Assembly (NCBI GenBank): GCA_026260175.1 | Contig: JAKCWW010000630.1 | Span: forward strand, 71,194 to 93,634 | From: Reticulitermes lucifugus | Taxonomy: Eukaryota > Arthropoda > Insecta > Blattodea > Rhinotermitidae | Length of the DNA: 22,441 nt | Direction: 5' to 3' | In this document: positions 1 to 11,058 of the stretch, piece by piece | Numbering within the stretch: position 1 is the first letter of the stretch | Layout: each line of letters begins with the position of its first letter | The notes under the pieces: model-generated | The model's database searches: none | What the model saw: the letters and a program-made list of their open reading frames with translations, nothing else | What the model was told of the DNA's origin: nothing | Translations under genes and position numbers: made by a program

Positions 1-1408
1 GCCTTAAGGCTGCGGTGCGTCCGTAGCATCTGCTGTGGGGCCCTTCACCACGCAAAAAAAAAATTGCAGTATCTGACACACATGATAACTAGGCATCTTT
101 GTTCTTGCTAAGCCAGTTGCTGCACTGATAGTCAAGATCTGCCCCATATTCAAGGAAACGGAAATTTCAGTTGATTATTCAAATTTGCGCGATCTCTGTC
201 CTCATCCAAAGGAATGCAGTCTACATATTACTTAGTGAACTTATTACCCATTTTAACAATATTATGGTTGCGGCTAAGTACGATAAAGGGTCTCGTCCCT
301 TCAGGTATCCGGAAAAAAATTGTGTGAACTTCTCATCTCTCTCGTGCTTGCTGCAGAGAACATATATCAGTTGTTAGAGGGAATAGGCTACGGGCTGGAA
401 GACAATGGACTTACAGTAAAAGCTGTAAAGACGGGTACTGGGACCCACCCAATCACCTATTTAGTATATGCCTGGGGTTCTTTCCTCAGCAGTAAAGTGG
501 TCATCCATTGTAAATTTAGGAACGCTTTGCCACTGTGCACGTACCTCCATTCCATGTCTTCATATCATGGTTCTTTCCTAATAAGTGAGGAGGGAAATTT
601 ATATCTTTTAGCCATGCTTGTTGCATGCGACGCCCATAACATTTCCCTTAATCCTACTGTATTCTTAACTTTAAAATTGTGTTTTAATATTCTGTGTATG
701 ATTCGGTTACAAGCTACGTTTATGGCTCGGCTGAAATTCCAAAAAGCTCTCAACAAAATATAACATGATAGTCCACGAGCGGAACATAGTGCCTTTGTTT
801 TAAACATTAGTGAATGCATACGGTGTACCCACAAAAGATGGCCACGGACAAAACTGTGGGTGTTATAGGGAGCAGTTAGGTAAGCCCTTCCCTTTAAGCA
901 GCTGCGTAGCAATTTGCTCGGATAGACTGTATTTGTGAGTTTTGGGAACCTTTTGGGAATTTTGGGACTGCTTGCTGCGAAGTGCAACTTTAGCACTTGT
1001 GGAGGTTTATGCACGCTCTAGAAACTTCACACCAGATTCTTATTAACATGTGATCCAGTACACAGAGCCCAGTGCATTTACGTAGAATGTCACCAGCTTT
1101 GTAAGAAATGTCATACCCAAAATAATTACATATTAAATGCAAGTCATCATGGAAAATAAAGTAATGATAATTACACTAAGAATTAGACATATCCTTTCGA
1201 AGCCATCACCACTCTTCCTTAATTTTTTGTTCGTAAAACAGTTTACAAACATTCTGTAGTTTCTCGTATTTCTAATTAATAATTTGGCATTCAAAAAATG
1301 CAATGGACTCAAGAAACCTTATATCCGAGTTACCGAATATTTTGAGCGCGAGAAAATCACAAGTTAGATTGGGCGGTCCAGTCAAATATATATACATATA
1401 TATACACC
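1..1408. other. No recognisable gene; two overlapping ORFs of unknown status
   Basis: I recognise no protein family, tRNA or repeat here. Two opposite-strand ORFs overlap: 320-763 (+, 147 codons) and 565-1014 (-, 149 codons). For DNA this AT-rich such lengths are uncommon but not impossible by chance. Neither translation shows a domain, signal peptide or transposase motif I know. Short AT microsatellite-like sequence lies at about 1385-1406. This could be an old unclassified repeat or plain intergenic DNA. Confidence 0.4.
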
Positions 1409-1634
1409 AAGAGAATTGGCTACAACATGGCAGAAGGATGGAACACTCACGAACATGCAGGATGGCACTGGAATACCAACCAAAAGGCAAACGCGACATA
1501 GCTCGACTAAAAATAAAATGGACAGATCAACAGCATCGTCAAGATTGAGTTTTCACAAGACAGGAACCAGGTGTCCTAAATCTGCTTACGTTCATGATGG
1601 GTATGATGATGATGATGATGACGATGATGATTGA
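1409..1634 (+). mobile_element. 3'-end fragment of an RTE-like LINE with (GAT)n tail
   Basis: Read in the frame starting at 1411, the translation runs from ENWLQHGRRMEHSRTC to KRDIARLKIKWTDQ. This matches the pattern common at the C-terminus of insect non-LTR retrotransposon ORF2 proteins: a 'W.GHV.RM' block, then a short gap, then 'KGKRD.GRP..RW.DQ'. Here the GRP motif has become ARL and GHV has become QHG, so the copy has decayed. The coding remnant ends near 1548 and is followed by a short 3' sequence and a (GAT)n tail at 1604-1632; simple-repeat tails are usual for RTE-type elements. The copy is heavily 5'-truncated, leaving only about 45 codons. Assignment to RTE rather than a neighbouring clade is inference. 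Confidence 0.65.
1604..1632 (+). repeat. (GAT)n microsatellite, LINE 3' tail
   Basis: Run of about nine GAT units with one GAC interruption, directly downstream of the LINE coding remnant. It is best read as that element's 3' tail rather than an independent microsatellite. Confidence 0.85.
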
Positions 1635-2171
1635 TTCTATTTATATTCAAATGTCTTGTTTCAAACTAGCGTATTTATTATATGTGTCGCCATTTTGAAG
1701 TTGCTATTCAGTTACAGTATTTCAAACGAACAGAAACAGAATTTCGTACAGCAAAACTTATTTTGTTGCTTCGCGTGCTGGTCGGCATCTCGCAGGCCAA
1801 AGGTGGCCCGCGGAAAACTAATTAAGGAGGCGTGCTCTGTAATGTCGTTCAATCCAATACAGTTACGAAATCTGTTTTATTATCGAAAAATTTAATCATG
1901 ATAATTGTCATTCAGCCTTACCTATGTTACTGCTCTCTTTTTATTGTTATATTATTATAAATATTATTATAAATATTTTACACATATGTCAAATGTCAAT
2001 GTATGCTATTTTGTTCCAAGAGATTAAACAAACCTGTATTTTTTTCAGCACTTATCGATGTGTTAACATTTAACAAAACCATATGTCTTTATAAAAGAAA
2101 CATATTCTCAAACCTTAATTTTTATTCTATGACTACTTTCTCTGCAATATTGTCGTTTCCAATACCCGTCT
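1635..2171. other. AT-rich sequence, nothing recognised
   Basis: AT-rich, with short ATTATTATAA-type runs near 1945-1975. The ORFs at 1656-1895 and 2003-2218 show no familiar motif, and the second one runs into the downstream SINE. I see no gene. Confidence 0.5.
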
Positions 2172-2183
2172 CTTTCCTGTATT
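2172..2183. repeat. Target-site duplication, left copy
   Basis: CTTTCCTGTATT, identical to 2451-2462, flanking the antisense SINE-B copy. Confidence 0.85.
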
Positions 2184-2450
2184 TTTTCCTTTGGCGCAAG
2201 AACATTACTTGGGCCTAGGCCACCCCAGTGTTGAGGTTTCTAAATCACACACAGTTAGACACATACACACACACACACGCACGGTAGGACTCCTCTGAAC
2301 GAGTGATCAGCTCGTCGCAGAGGCCGCTACCTACACAACACAACAAAGAAGACACAAACACTTGCCCTCAGCGGCACTTGATACCGCGACTCCAGCAATC
2401 GAGCGGCTTGAGACCTACGGCTTACACTGCACGGCCACCGGGATCAGTCG
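2184..2450 (-). mobile_element. SINE-B copy, tRNA-Leu-like head, antisense, full-length with TSD
   Basis: Read on the minus strand, the element starts near CGACTGATCCCGGTGGCC, a tRNA-like 5' end with a degenerate A box. It has a mutated B-box region around 2375-2390, then a body shared with the copies at 15846-16084 and 21168-21439 (block GGAGTCCTACCG, here on the plus strand at 2285-2291 and onward), and ends in an A-rich tail (minus strand GGAAAAAA near 2184). A perfect 12-bp duplication CTTTCCTGTATT flanks it at 2172-2183 and 2451-2462, which fixes both ends and indicates LINE-mediated retroposition. The B box is more decayed than in the other copies, so this is probably an older insertion. 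An (AC)n run at about 2262-2278 has expanded inside it. Confidence 0.88.
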
Positions 2451-2462
2451 CTTTCCTGTATT
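2451..2462. repeat. Target-site duplication, right copy
   Basis: CTTTCCTGTATT, identical to 2172-2183. Confidence 0.85.
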
Positions 2463-3444
2463 ACAAAGCGTCTATATCAGCGTATATTCTGTTTTAGTTC
2501 TGACAAGTTAAATTACATAATTTTTAAACTGAATTCTGCTGCAGTTTAACAAAGTAAGCAAATGAAATACGCCTTTCCAGTTACAAATCTCATTATATTT
2601 CAGTAACCATAAGACTCACGACAAACAATGGACCATTAAATTACAGGAACTATGGGAAAAGTGCGTGAAGCAGTGTAGTTAGGAGTGCATATGATATTTA
2701 GATTAGAGGAGGACCGAATGCTATAAGGGTGCCTGCCTGTTATTATTATAACACAATGGCTCCTGTCCGCAACAGATGCTGGGTTTGTTCAGAAACAAGG
2801 CTTGCGGTCTTAAGCACTTCCAAATGGACACGTGTTACATGTAAAGTGCTGTTTTTGTTGCACAGAAAATGGGAAGCGAAAACGAGTACCTGGTTGAGAC
2901 AAGGTTTCCTTCAGCTATTAGTTCCTTTGAACAATTAAGTCATCGATTGAACTCTCACAGATCATTGGCATCAGATATAATGCTCAGTCGTGATTGACAG
3001 TCGGCTTCAGCGCAAAGACTTCTTTGTTTAGAAGCCTGTGTCTGGCTAACTAAATGAAGAGCAGAATTTCTGAGATATCGTGTTTCTTACTTTTACTCAA
3101 ACCCTTCGTTTACATTTCTAATATAAGAGTGGGAAGCATTCTAAAGGAATAATCACATAATTTAATAATCTATTCTGTCATAATTTCCATTATCACAGAT
3201 TTGCTTTCGGATTAATCACAGATAACCTTAAATTTTCATTTCCATCGCCACATCTTCTCTTAATATACATATATATTGCAAAGCCCATTGCCGAGTCTGT
3301 AGCGTCTCTGCTCAAATCATTCTATCACATAATTTTAAACCTATTCAAAATTCTTAAACCGCTTTGGTAAATAAATTTTTACAGATTTTTAAAAGTACTA
3401 TTGTCTAGAGAATATTAATTTTTCTAGCATAATTCACGCTAATA
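2463..3444. other. AT-rich sequence, nothing firmly recognised
   Basis: No gene is identified. The 69-codon ORF at 2729-2938 has a CxxC pair and a later TCK (around residues 18-38), loosely reminiscent of the cysteine-rich tail of piggyBac-type transposases. The spacing does not fit well enough to call it. Confidence 0.4.
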
Positions 3445-4190
3445 AAATAAGAACCAAGGCCAACTTCTTCTAAAAAATCCTAACAAGAAAACTCACTAGA
3501 ATCCTTGATGTGACTCAATCACCAGGACAAGCAGGTTCCTGTTCCGGCTTTAGTACTACTGACCATTTACAAGCCATAAACCGAGTGATGGAAATGCAGA
3601 AGACTTCAATTAAAAGACTTACATGGCTTCCATTGTCTACTAAAAAAGCTTTCGGCTCCGTGGAGCAGAAGTTTGTTCTGGTAGCACTAAAGAATCCAGG
3701 TGCTCAAGACACGTATATTTAAATAATAAGGAATATCTACAAACACAGCTATACAAAAATAAATATCGACTCGGAAGGGGATAAATTTAGACAGGGTAGA
3801 GGAGCCAAACAAGGTGATCCAATTTTACCAGAACTATTCAACTGTTTACTGAACACATATTTAGGAAACTGAACTGGGGCAACAAACACGGCCTTAATAT
3901 CAGGGGCAGAAACCTGACCAACTTAAGATTCGCGAATGAGGTAATCCTTTTTGCAAACTATAGTGGTGAACTAAAATAAATGACGAATGAGCTAACAAAA
4001 ATGAGCACATATCCTGGACTATAAATCAATACAGAGAAGGCGAAAGTAATGAAAAACAACTGAATGGAGAAGCTCTTGAGTATGTCCCAGAATACACGTA
4101 CATAAAACAACTGATATCATCCGGGACAACGTGGGAAAAAAATCGAAAAGAAAATTGGAATGGCTTTGAACAAATTCAACAGTCTAGGGG
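3445..4190 (+). pseudogene. RTE-like LINE reverse transcriptase pseudogene
   Basis: Translation in shifting frames gives consecutive reverse transcriptase blocks. 3477-3570 reads LTRKLTRILDVTQSPGQAG then GFSTTDHLQAINRVMEM, the RT1-2 region of RTE-type polymerases. 3640-3722 reads KKAFGSVEQ. 3724-3850 reads IRNIYK and GRGAKQGDPILPELFN, the 'G.RQGD..SP.LF' block. After a frameshift near 3850-3860, FRKLNWGNK leads to NLTNLRFANEVILFANYSGEL, followed by INTEKAKVM. It is dead: stop codons at 3721, near 3976 and at 4021, at least two frameshifts, motif A Asp changed to Gly (KAFGS for KAFDS), and the catalytic FADD changed to FANE. Similarity fades after ALNKFNSLG near 4190. The endonuclease domain and the 3' end are absent. 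Confidence 0.85.
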
Positions 4191-7100
4191 TTTATACTGG
4201 CCGACCAATTCTAAAAACAAGAGGTACAGAAAGACGTCCTGCAATCCTGCGCATTGCTGGTTCTATTATACGGCGCCTAAACATGGTCACTCACGGCGAA
4301 GGAAAATATGCTCCAAACTTGTCTGCGGAAGATGGAACGGGGAATACTGCAAAAAACCGGAGCGAATGCAGTAGATAGTCACTACATCCGTAAAAATGCG
4401 ACATCTCTGACATAGCTCACCTAGTGATAAAACACTCGAGTTCTCCCTGTTTCCACCAGGAGGCCGTTGCTCCCATGGGACTAATTAGGCTTATACATTA
4501 TTCATAGGCCAATTCAAGTTGGCTGATTTGTATAACTTTACACGCCCAATAATCCAAATTATTCCATAAAGAGTATTTTCCTTAGAGTGTTTGACACACG
4601 GAGAATTATTCTATTTTGAAAAGCAGGACCAGCCACAGACATGTGGGCGCCCCGGATAAGTGAATAATTTGACATACCGGACAAGCTAAAAATCTGGTGC
4701 CCCTTTCAACCGATACTCTTTACATTTTTTCGGCGTAGGACACGAGTGGCTAAATATATGAAGGCGGGTGCACAACTTGAGGATAATTTCAGAGAAATTT
4801 TTTCGCGTGTAGAAACCTGACTTTACTAGCACCCCGGTTATTCCAGTGACGTCTTATCGCCCGTTATAATTTGGAGTCTCGGACAGCTGCTTGGCTGGTC
4901 CGCCCCTCAATCCGTCCCTGATAAAAAGTCACACTTAGGATTAAAAGAGCCTTAAATAGGAAGTCACAAAATATTGTGTTCAACAGCGCATTCACCCACA
5001 GGATAGCTCACCACACTGTTCATTTTACGCTTCATATGAACACGTGCCTTGACCTTTAATTCAGTGAACCTAATTGCATTGTCATTACTGGAGCCATATA
5101 CGGCATCATGAATAATCAAATAGCCGTCATAGAACAAGACGGATAACTCTACTTTTATTGACTTCGTGATAATGATGGCGTCAACGAAATAAAGAAGTTT
5201 TTTCGCTCGCACGTGGTATAATAGCTAACCCTGAGTAATGTGGTACCACTGACACGCGTACATTTACTTTATTGCTGTCTGCTGTCATGTTACTCTGCAC
5301 TTTCCTGTAATACACACACTTCTTGGGTTTCAAGTGGTGAAGTGAAGGAAATATTATATTGCAAGATAATGTAGCTGTGCTCGCCACGGAGGTTTTGCCA
5401 CGTATCGCCCCTCCGCAAAGACAGCCCTGCATAGAAATTTAAGCAGAACATCTTAAAAACTTGCAACGACACAGCGCATCATTATCTTGCGGATGGAAGA
5501 GGTGGTCACCAAATACAGGGAGCAGAAGTGAAAGAGGCCATACTGAATAATCTTTTGCGGACGTCCCATAAAGGGTGGCGCTGGAGCTTAAGGTTTGTGT
5601 AATGTAGTAACACTGACTACTTGTGAAATTTAGAAAAATACTGATGAAAATTAGGTTTGCAATGTGTGGAGAAATGATGTAGCACGTATTATGTTATGGA
5701 GTAACTTGGTATGTAAAGCATTTGCTGATGGCCAGAAACTTAGGATTTTGTAACGCCTAGGTCGAGGTCAAACAAACTGCATACTTATTGTTTCACTAAG
5801 AAATAGCAAATTGTTGCGACACAGTAGGGTGTAAAGACGCAATATTTTAAGTATAACAACGTCAGGAAGATGGACAGTTGGAGGTATCTTGACTGAGTCA
5901 TCGAGTCGTTACTACTGTCGAGGTGACATATTGTCACAGGCACCGAGTCCGACGCCGTGCTGCTGATCTACACCTTCGTACTAACTCTACAACGTAGGAC
6001 GGGTTATTTCTGAATTTACCTAAGGTTTATGGTGGTTTTGGTCAGTGATGAGCTAGAAATTAGTGAATTGTCAGTTCAAATATTGTAGGTAAACCTCGCT
6101 CGTTATTTTAAATAATGTTTCATTTTCTTAATAATACACGTGTTTGGAAATTAACCTTATTACGGTTGCTCTCTATCTCTCTAAGAACCTATGCCTTCGA
6201 GCCTAGAGAAGGGTAGTTTGTAGGGTCTGATCTCTCGCAGCCACTGCAGCATTCATTTTCATATGCGAGAGATGGTGGCACGCAACCGGATCAGGTCTCT
6301 GGACCCAGAGATGGAGAGCCTGGTTCTTACACCTATAGTGGCACAAGTCTGGCGTTCCAGAGCTAGTCCAGAAAGCTCGAGGGTTGGACCTTTGCGTCAC
6401 AACAATTTTAGTGGTGGCAACCAACTATTAACTCTAAAGAATAACATCTTACCAGCCATTAAAGCACGATTCGCTACTTTCAGGATTCGGTAAACATCCT
6501 TCGGTTTCCATAAAAGACCGGGAATTTATTGAAGAAATACATCTCTTGGCTTGTGACACTATATCGTTGGACGAGAAGTCCCCTACATTTCAAGTGATCA
6601 TAGTGCATTTAGCTTCAGAATTAAGCTGTCCGAGAAGAATATCTGGCCCTGAAGATGAAAACACTATAATCCTTTGAAAATTCGAAAAATACTCGCCCGA
6701 AGACAGCGCCATACCCCAGAAGATATGCATCGTCAACAACACCGCTCTGAGAGCCCCACATCTCGCAGGGAGTTTCTCGCACACATGAGCGACTATTAGC
6801 TTCTCAAACAGGACTAACTCCACGGAATTGGTAACACTTTTAAATACTTCGTAACTGCTGTTTAATTTTACAAATTGGTGTAAGAATATACTAGAGGATC
6901 TTCTTACGACTAAATACATGGGCTCTACCTATATACAGAACAAACTTGTCAATAAATCTGTGAGCAAAGAGTGTAGCACAGATTCTGTCGTTTTTCCACA
7001 CAGAACATCGACCCCGCCCGATCCAGCTTGCCTTTGTGAGAGACTTGGCTTTATTCGCCGAGAAAAAGTTTTCAATTAACCAGCGACAATGTAATTATTT

Positions 7101-7868
7101 TAGAAACAATTGCAATAATAGTGTTGAGAGAAGATGAAGTGGAAACTTAACTAATCCACAGAAGGAATAAAAGAGAAAACCTGAACAAGAGATGGATACA
7201 AGAAGGGAAATGTAAAACAGTCGTCTAGACACTCCAATTGCATGAGGAGAAAATGCCTTGACTTACATTAAGCGAACCTAAAAGCTAGAGATAACACAGT
7301 GTCTAGTTTGAATCTCACAACCTGCCTCTCTAGTCTGCAATGTCAGCACTTTCTCTGCTGAGTGTACAAAGTACTGGACAGCCGATCAGATGATAAGGCC
7401 TTTCATTGTCACTGGACATAATTCAGCCTAAAAATACTTTTAAAAATATAAGTATTACGGGTCGAGACAACGTTAATAACATTCCATAATTTCACAATTT
7501 ACAAAACAGAGAATAAGAGAGAAAAATTGATCAAAACATTTCTATTACGAAAATTGTTACGACAACATGAGAAATTGAAAAAAAAACATTCTATTACTAA
7601 TTCCCATGTTAAATACTCAATTACTATAGAAATTGATTACAATAAATAAGCGAAACTCCAGACGGTATCTCTTCAAGGGGTTTTAGCAGAATATCAGCAT
7701 TCCGTAATGAGACGGCCACATTACCATTTATCCAGACTCAAAGCTAACTAAACTTATATCAGCGTACGTAAAACAGTAGGATGAAAACAAGAATGCAAAA
7801 TCATAAGCTTCGGGCACAATTCATAAGCTTATTTCCTACTGCACAGTTATTATTATTAATTTCATCAA
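4191..7868. other. Long stretch without recognisable genes
   Basis: About 3.7 kb in which I recognise no protein family. The ORFs at 4964-5212 (-), 5181-5432 (-), 6203-6424 (-), 6263-6493 (+) and 6590-6919 (-, 109 codons) have no familiar motif and mostly overlap one another on opposite strands. It may hold ancient repeats that cannot be recognised by eye. Confidence 0.4.
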
Positions 7869-7891
7869 CATCATCATCATCATCATCATCA
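7869..7891. repeat. (CAT)n microsatellite
   Basis: Seven to eight uninterrupted CAT units. On the minus strand this is (ATG)n, like the tail of the LINE fragment at 1409-1634, but I see no LINE coding remnant on either side. Confidence 0.9.
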
Positions 7892-8089
7892 CCATAATTA
7901 CATTAAGACTACTTTTGCCATCATAACTATCTTCACTTTATTTTGTGTTTGTGAAGGAATATTAAATTCGTGGGATATAATTTCAAAGACTTGCCCATTC
8001 ATCGTGTTAGCATTTACTCCCTTTAAAGCAGAATTTTACGTATACCGTGTAAACAAGCTCATGCCCTACTCCAATACAAAATTTTATGT

Positions 8090-8215
8090 GCCCAGACCCG
8101 GTGGGCCCTTCATTATCACCGTGAGACCGAGGCTGTCCTGTAACATGCCAATCAGGCACAAAGCTAGAAAGGGGCGGGTAGTCAACGCCACGCCTACCAA
8201 GAGCTAAAGGCAATT
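8090..8215 (-). repeat. GC-rich repeat-like segment, possible SINE fragment
   Basis: A GC-rich island in AT-rich surroundings. On the minus strand it contains GGCGTGGCGTTGACTACCC, nearly identical to GGCGTGGCGTTGACCACCC in the SINE-A body at about 13506-13524. The rest of the segment does not align clearly to that SINE, so it may be a different family sharing a module. ORFs on both strands here are by-products of the GC content. Confidence 0.4.
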
Positions 8216-8364
8216 TCGCACGGACGCCCTGCTGTTATTTTATTCTCTAGCGAATTATTACTTAAATGGTGCATGTCGTTCAATATTTTAACGTCACTTT
8301 AGTGTCCTAAACTGTCATAATTATCGCTTCCACATCAAAAGTTTGCACATTTGCCGTGTTTTAA

Positions 8365-9030
8365 TTTCTGATTTTAGGAATTTAGAAAATCAAACTTCCA
8401 TTCATGAAGAAATTAAGAGCAGATTTAAGTCAGGGAATGCTTGCTGTCATTCGGTGCAGAATCTTCTGTCTTCCAGTTTGCTATCCAAAAATATAAAGAT
8501 TAAGGTAAACAGAACTATAATTTAGCCTGCTGTTTTGTATGGGTGTGAGACTTGGTCTCGTTGTTCGAGAATAGGGTGCTGAGGAGGATATTTGGACCTA
8601 AGAGGGACGAGGTAACGGGAGAGTGAAGAAGACTACATAACGAGGAACTTAATGATCTGTACTCATCACCAAATATTAGTCGGGTGATCAAATCAAGATT
8701 AATGAGATGGGCGAGGCATGTAGCACGTATGGGAGACAGGAGAGGTGCATATGGGATTTTGGTGGGGAGACCTGAGGGAACGATACCACTTGGAAGACCG
8801 AGGCGTAGATGGGAGAATAATATTAAAATGAATTTGAAGAAGTGGGATGGGGTGCCACGGACTGCATTGATCTGGCTCAAGATAGGGACAGGTGGCGTGT
8901 TGTGATTGCGGTAATGAACCTTCGGTTTTCACAAAATGCGGGGAATTCCTTGACTAGGCGAGAACCTGTTATCTTCTCAGGAAGGACTCCGCTCCATGGA
9001 GTTACTTAATTAGTTAGGAATTTAGAAGGA
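8365..9030 (+). pseudogene. 3' end of a LINE ORF2 (cockroach/termite-type), decayed
   Basis: The sequence follows a very common C-terminal LINE ORF2 pattern. HEEIKSRFKSGNACCHSVQN and LLSSSLLSKNIKIKV lie in 8343-8525. PAVLYGCETWS follows at about 8525-8557, after a TAG stop. A frame change and internal deletion lead to FENRVLRRIFGPKRDEVTGE at about 8565-8624, then a TGA stop, then HNEELNDLYSSPN and IKSRLMRWARHVARMGDRRG (8684 onward) and GRPEGTIPLGRPRRRWENNI. After one more frameshift near 8865, IDLAQDRDRWRVVIAVMNLR continues to about 9007. Two stops, two frameshifts and a short deletion make it non-functional. The 3' end has a short TTAATTAGTTAG tail. The RT catalytic domain is absent. The clade (RTE, CR1 or Jockey type) cannot be settled here. 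Confidence 0.88.
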
Positions 9031-9171
9031 ACGGTCTTAGAATGTCTTCCAAGTACATAATTTTGAATAAGACTTCGTGAAAATCATCACATTTTTCAAA
9101 AGGTATAAACCTACTTTCCTTTTTTCGGTAAATAATATAAATAAGCTACATATAGTGTACGTATACTGGGT
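9031..9171. other. AT-rich spacer between LINE and SINE
   Basis: Short AT-rich interval, with nothing recognised. Confidence 0.4.
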
Positions 9172-9473
9172 AAAGGTAAAGCAATCCCATTACAGGCCTG
9201 GACAGGCCCTTAGGGTTCCAGGAGGTTGAGGATCCCAAATTTCTAGACAATCGGCACATGAAGGTGGTAAGGTTGTCAGCCCTAAGCATCGGCCGCCTTT
9301 ATCCCCCAGGAAATATTCCTGGTACTCATTTATGTTAGAGACTGAGTCGACCCCAGGGCCATAATGCGACCCAAAGTATTATGTCAATGAAAAATTCCAA
9401 TGACACCATCGAGAATCAAACCCGCGACCTTCCGGTTTGTAGCGCAGTGCCTCAACCAACTGCGCCAACGCTG
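9172..9473 (-). mobile_element. SINE-A copy, tRNA-derived, antisense
   Basis: The minus strand begins with a tRNA-like head. The A box TGGCGCAGTTGGTTG lies at 9467-9453 and the B box GGGTTTGATTCTCG at 9423-9410, with tRNA-like spacing. The body follows, with GGCCCTGGGGTCGACTCAG, a short inverted motif CCAGGAATATTTCCTGG at 9305-9321, and AAAGGCGGCCG. It ends near GCTTTACCTTTACCC at 9172-9186. Body order and motifs match the copy at 13355-13612. I could not find a convincing target-site duplication. The ORF at 9400-9633 starts inside the antisense head and is not a gene. Confidence 0.85.
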
Positions 9474-9822
9474 TCTTTGCCTGCTACTTTACGCTGTATC
9501 TGTTCACCCGACACAAGAAGAAATTGACCTACTGACGTCAAGTTTAATTGTGGCCGCCATGGATACACTATCAGCAGCGCGCAATGAAAGTGTCAGTGAC
9601 TTGTACAATGTGCGAGCGCGTGCCGGTGACTGAGCACCATATCACTGCTAACCAAACAAAAGCTACTGCTGCCGATTTATTAATGTGTGAGCGTATCCAA
9701 TAAATAAAATCCCTGTTCATGCAGAAACTGCGACTTCGAAAGGAAATGTTTTTAATTTAACTAACACAAACATTCACGTTTCTAGCCTGCTGTTCACGAA
9801 ATAAGCTCACGGTAGCAGGTTG
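9474..9822. other. Unassigned spacer
   Basis: No gene or repeat recognised between the SINE head and the next LINE tail. Confidence 0.4.
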
Positions 9823-10118
9823 TAAATAACTAACCAAATAACTAACTAAGTAACTAACTCCACGGAACAGAGTTCTTCTTGAGGTACCAGTAATTTCTCA
9901 ACTACTCAAGAAAATCCCGGAATTTTATGGAACCGGAAAGTCTTTTACCATGTTCAAGCAGTCCGCCACTTGTCCCTATCCTGAGCCATATCAATCCATT
10001 CCATGCCCCCTCCTATTTCTTGAAGATCCAGTTCAATATTATCCTACCATCTACACAGAGGCCCTCCAGGTTTCCCCCACAAAACCCTGTATGCACCTCT
10101 CCTACCCCATACAGGGTT
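9823..10118 (-). pseudogene. Second copy of the LINE 3' end, inverted
   Basis: The minus strand reads GRRGAYRVLWGKPGG, then PLCRW, a stop, DNIELDLQEIGGGMEWIDM and AQDRDKWRTA. This aligns with GDRRGAYGILVGRPEG ... AQDRDRWRVV in the copy at 8365-9030. Compared with that copy it has lost a few codons in the PLGRPRRRW segment and has a TAG inside it, yet it keeps a single frame where the first copy is shifted. Downstream is the shared 3' UTR ending in a CCGTGGAGTTAG block and a tail of TTAGT/TTAGTTA repeats (plus strand 9827-9858). It is severely 5'-truncated, leaving only about 75 codons. Confidence 0.85.
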
Positions 10119-10197
10119 GTATATAACATAAGCAAAAGGAGCATAAAAACCTATTCGACACTGTATTAAAATATGCTTCACATGTCTTTTATAACTC

Positions 10198-10227
<30 letters not shown>
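10198..10227. repeat. (AAT)10 microsatellite
   Basis: Ten perfect AAT units immediately upstream of the RLE-type LINE remnant. It matches the (AAT)n at the 3' end of that element and may be the upstream half of its target site. Confidence 0.95.
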
Positions 10228-10228
<1 letters not shown>

Positions 10229-11045
10229 CCTCCTTGAGATTGAGGAAAGTGAAGGTTTAGGGTTTCAACATCAACAAATAAAATAAATATTGAAAGAGTG
10301 TGACTAAGAATGATACTAAATTCCGAGCTGAAAGCCAAGAATAAAACTGCAGCGACTGGAGTATTATCAATCCCATTATTACGACACAGCTTTGGTATAA
10401 TTAATTGGGAATTTGAAAAAAATATGGAAAATTGAGAGGAAAACTGGAAAGATGCTGACAATGTACGAAAGTGTATCATCCAAAAACTAACATAGATAGG
10501 TTTATTTAAAAAGGAAAGAAGGAGGAAGAAGCTTGTTAAAAATTGAAGAAGCGACATACAAAGGAGAGATAATCAATATTGCAGAATATCTGAACACAAA
10601 ATATAAAGAAGACCACTTTGTAAATATTGTTAAAAGTGACGAAAGCAACAAACCAAATATGAAGTTAACACAATAGCAGAAATGTGTAAAAGAATTACAC
10701 CAAACAAATGAAAGCAACGTCACAATAAATGAAGGCACACAAAACAAAGATACGAGCATGGTAATAGCAAGTACCGAAAAGAGTAAAAACAAGTCGTGAA
10801 GCAAGGTAACCATATTATGGAATCAACAAGTGCAAACCGACAGAACCATCCCTAACAATAAACCCGACATCATAATCCGACATAATGAAAAAGGGACATG
10901 TCAGCTAATATACATTGCAATTTCAGGAGATAGAAATGAGTTAAAGGCCGTGAATGTTTAAAGTGTAAAGACCTTATAACAGAGATACAGCCTATGTGGA
11001 ATGTAAAAACAAAAGTGATTCCAGTAATAATACGGGCAACTGGAA

Positions 11046-11058
11046 CAATTTCAAGATC
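11046..11058. repeat. 13-bp target-site duplication, left
   Basis: CAATTTCAAGATC, identical to 11176-11188. Confidence 0.88.

Noticed and set aside
1595..1634. Poly-Asp protein tail in the 1416-1634 ORF
   Set aside because: It is a translation of the (GAT)n LINE tail, not a real acidic domain.
2729..2938. Possible piggyBac cysteine-rich domain (RCWVC ... TCK)
   Set aside because: Only one CxxC and one later Cys fit, and no transposase catalytic region is nearby.
4623..4913. Possible terminal inverted repeats GGACCAGCCA ... TGGCTGGTCC about 290 bp apart
   Set aside because: Only 10 bp match and I could not find a target duplication, so this is likely chance.
8515..8932. Minus-strand ORFs of 121 and 77 codons
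   Set aside because: They are the reverse strand of the LINE ORF2 remnant at 8365-9030.
10189..10813. Two long minus-strand ORFs of 122 and 103 codons, hydrophobic
   Set aside because: They are antisense to the LINE coding remnant on the plus strand. Hydrophobicity comes from A-rich sense codons read in reverse, and one ends in an Ile run made by the (AAT)n microsatellite.
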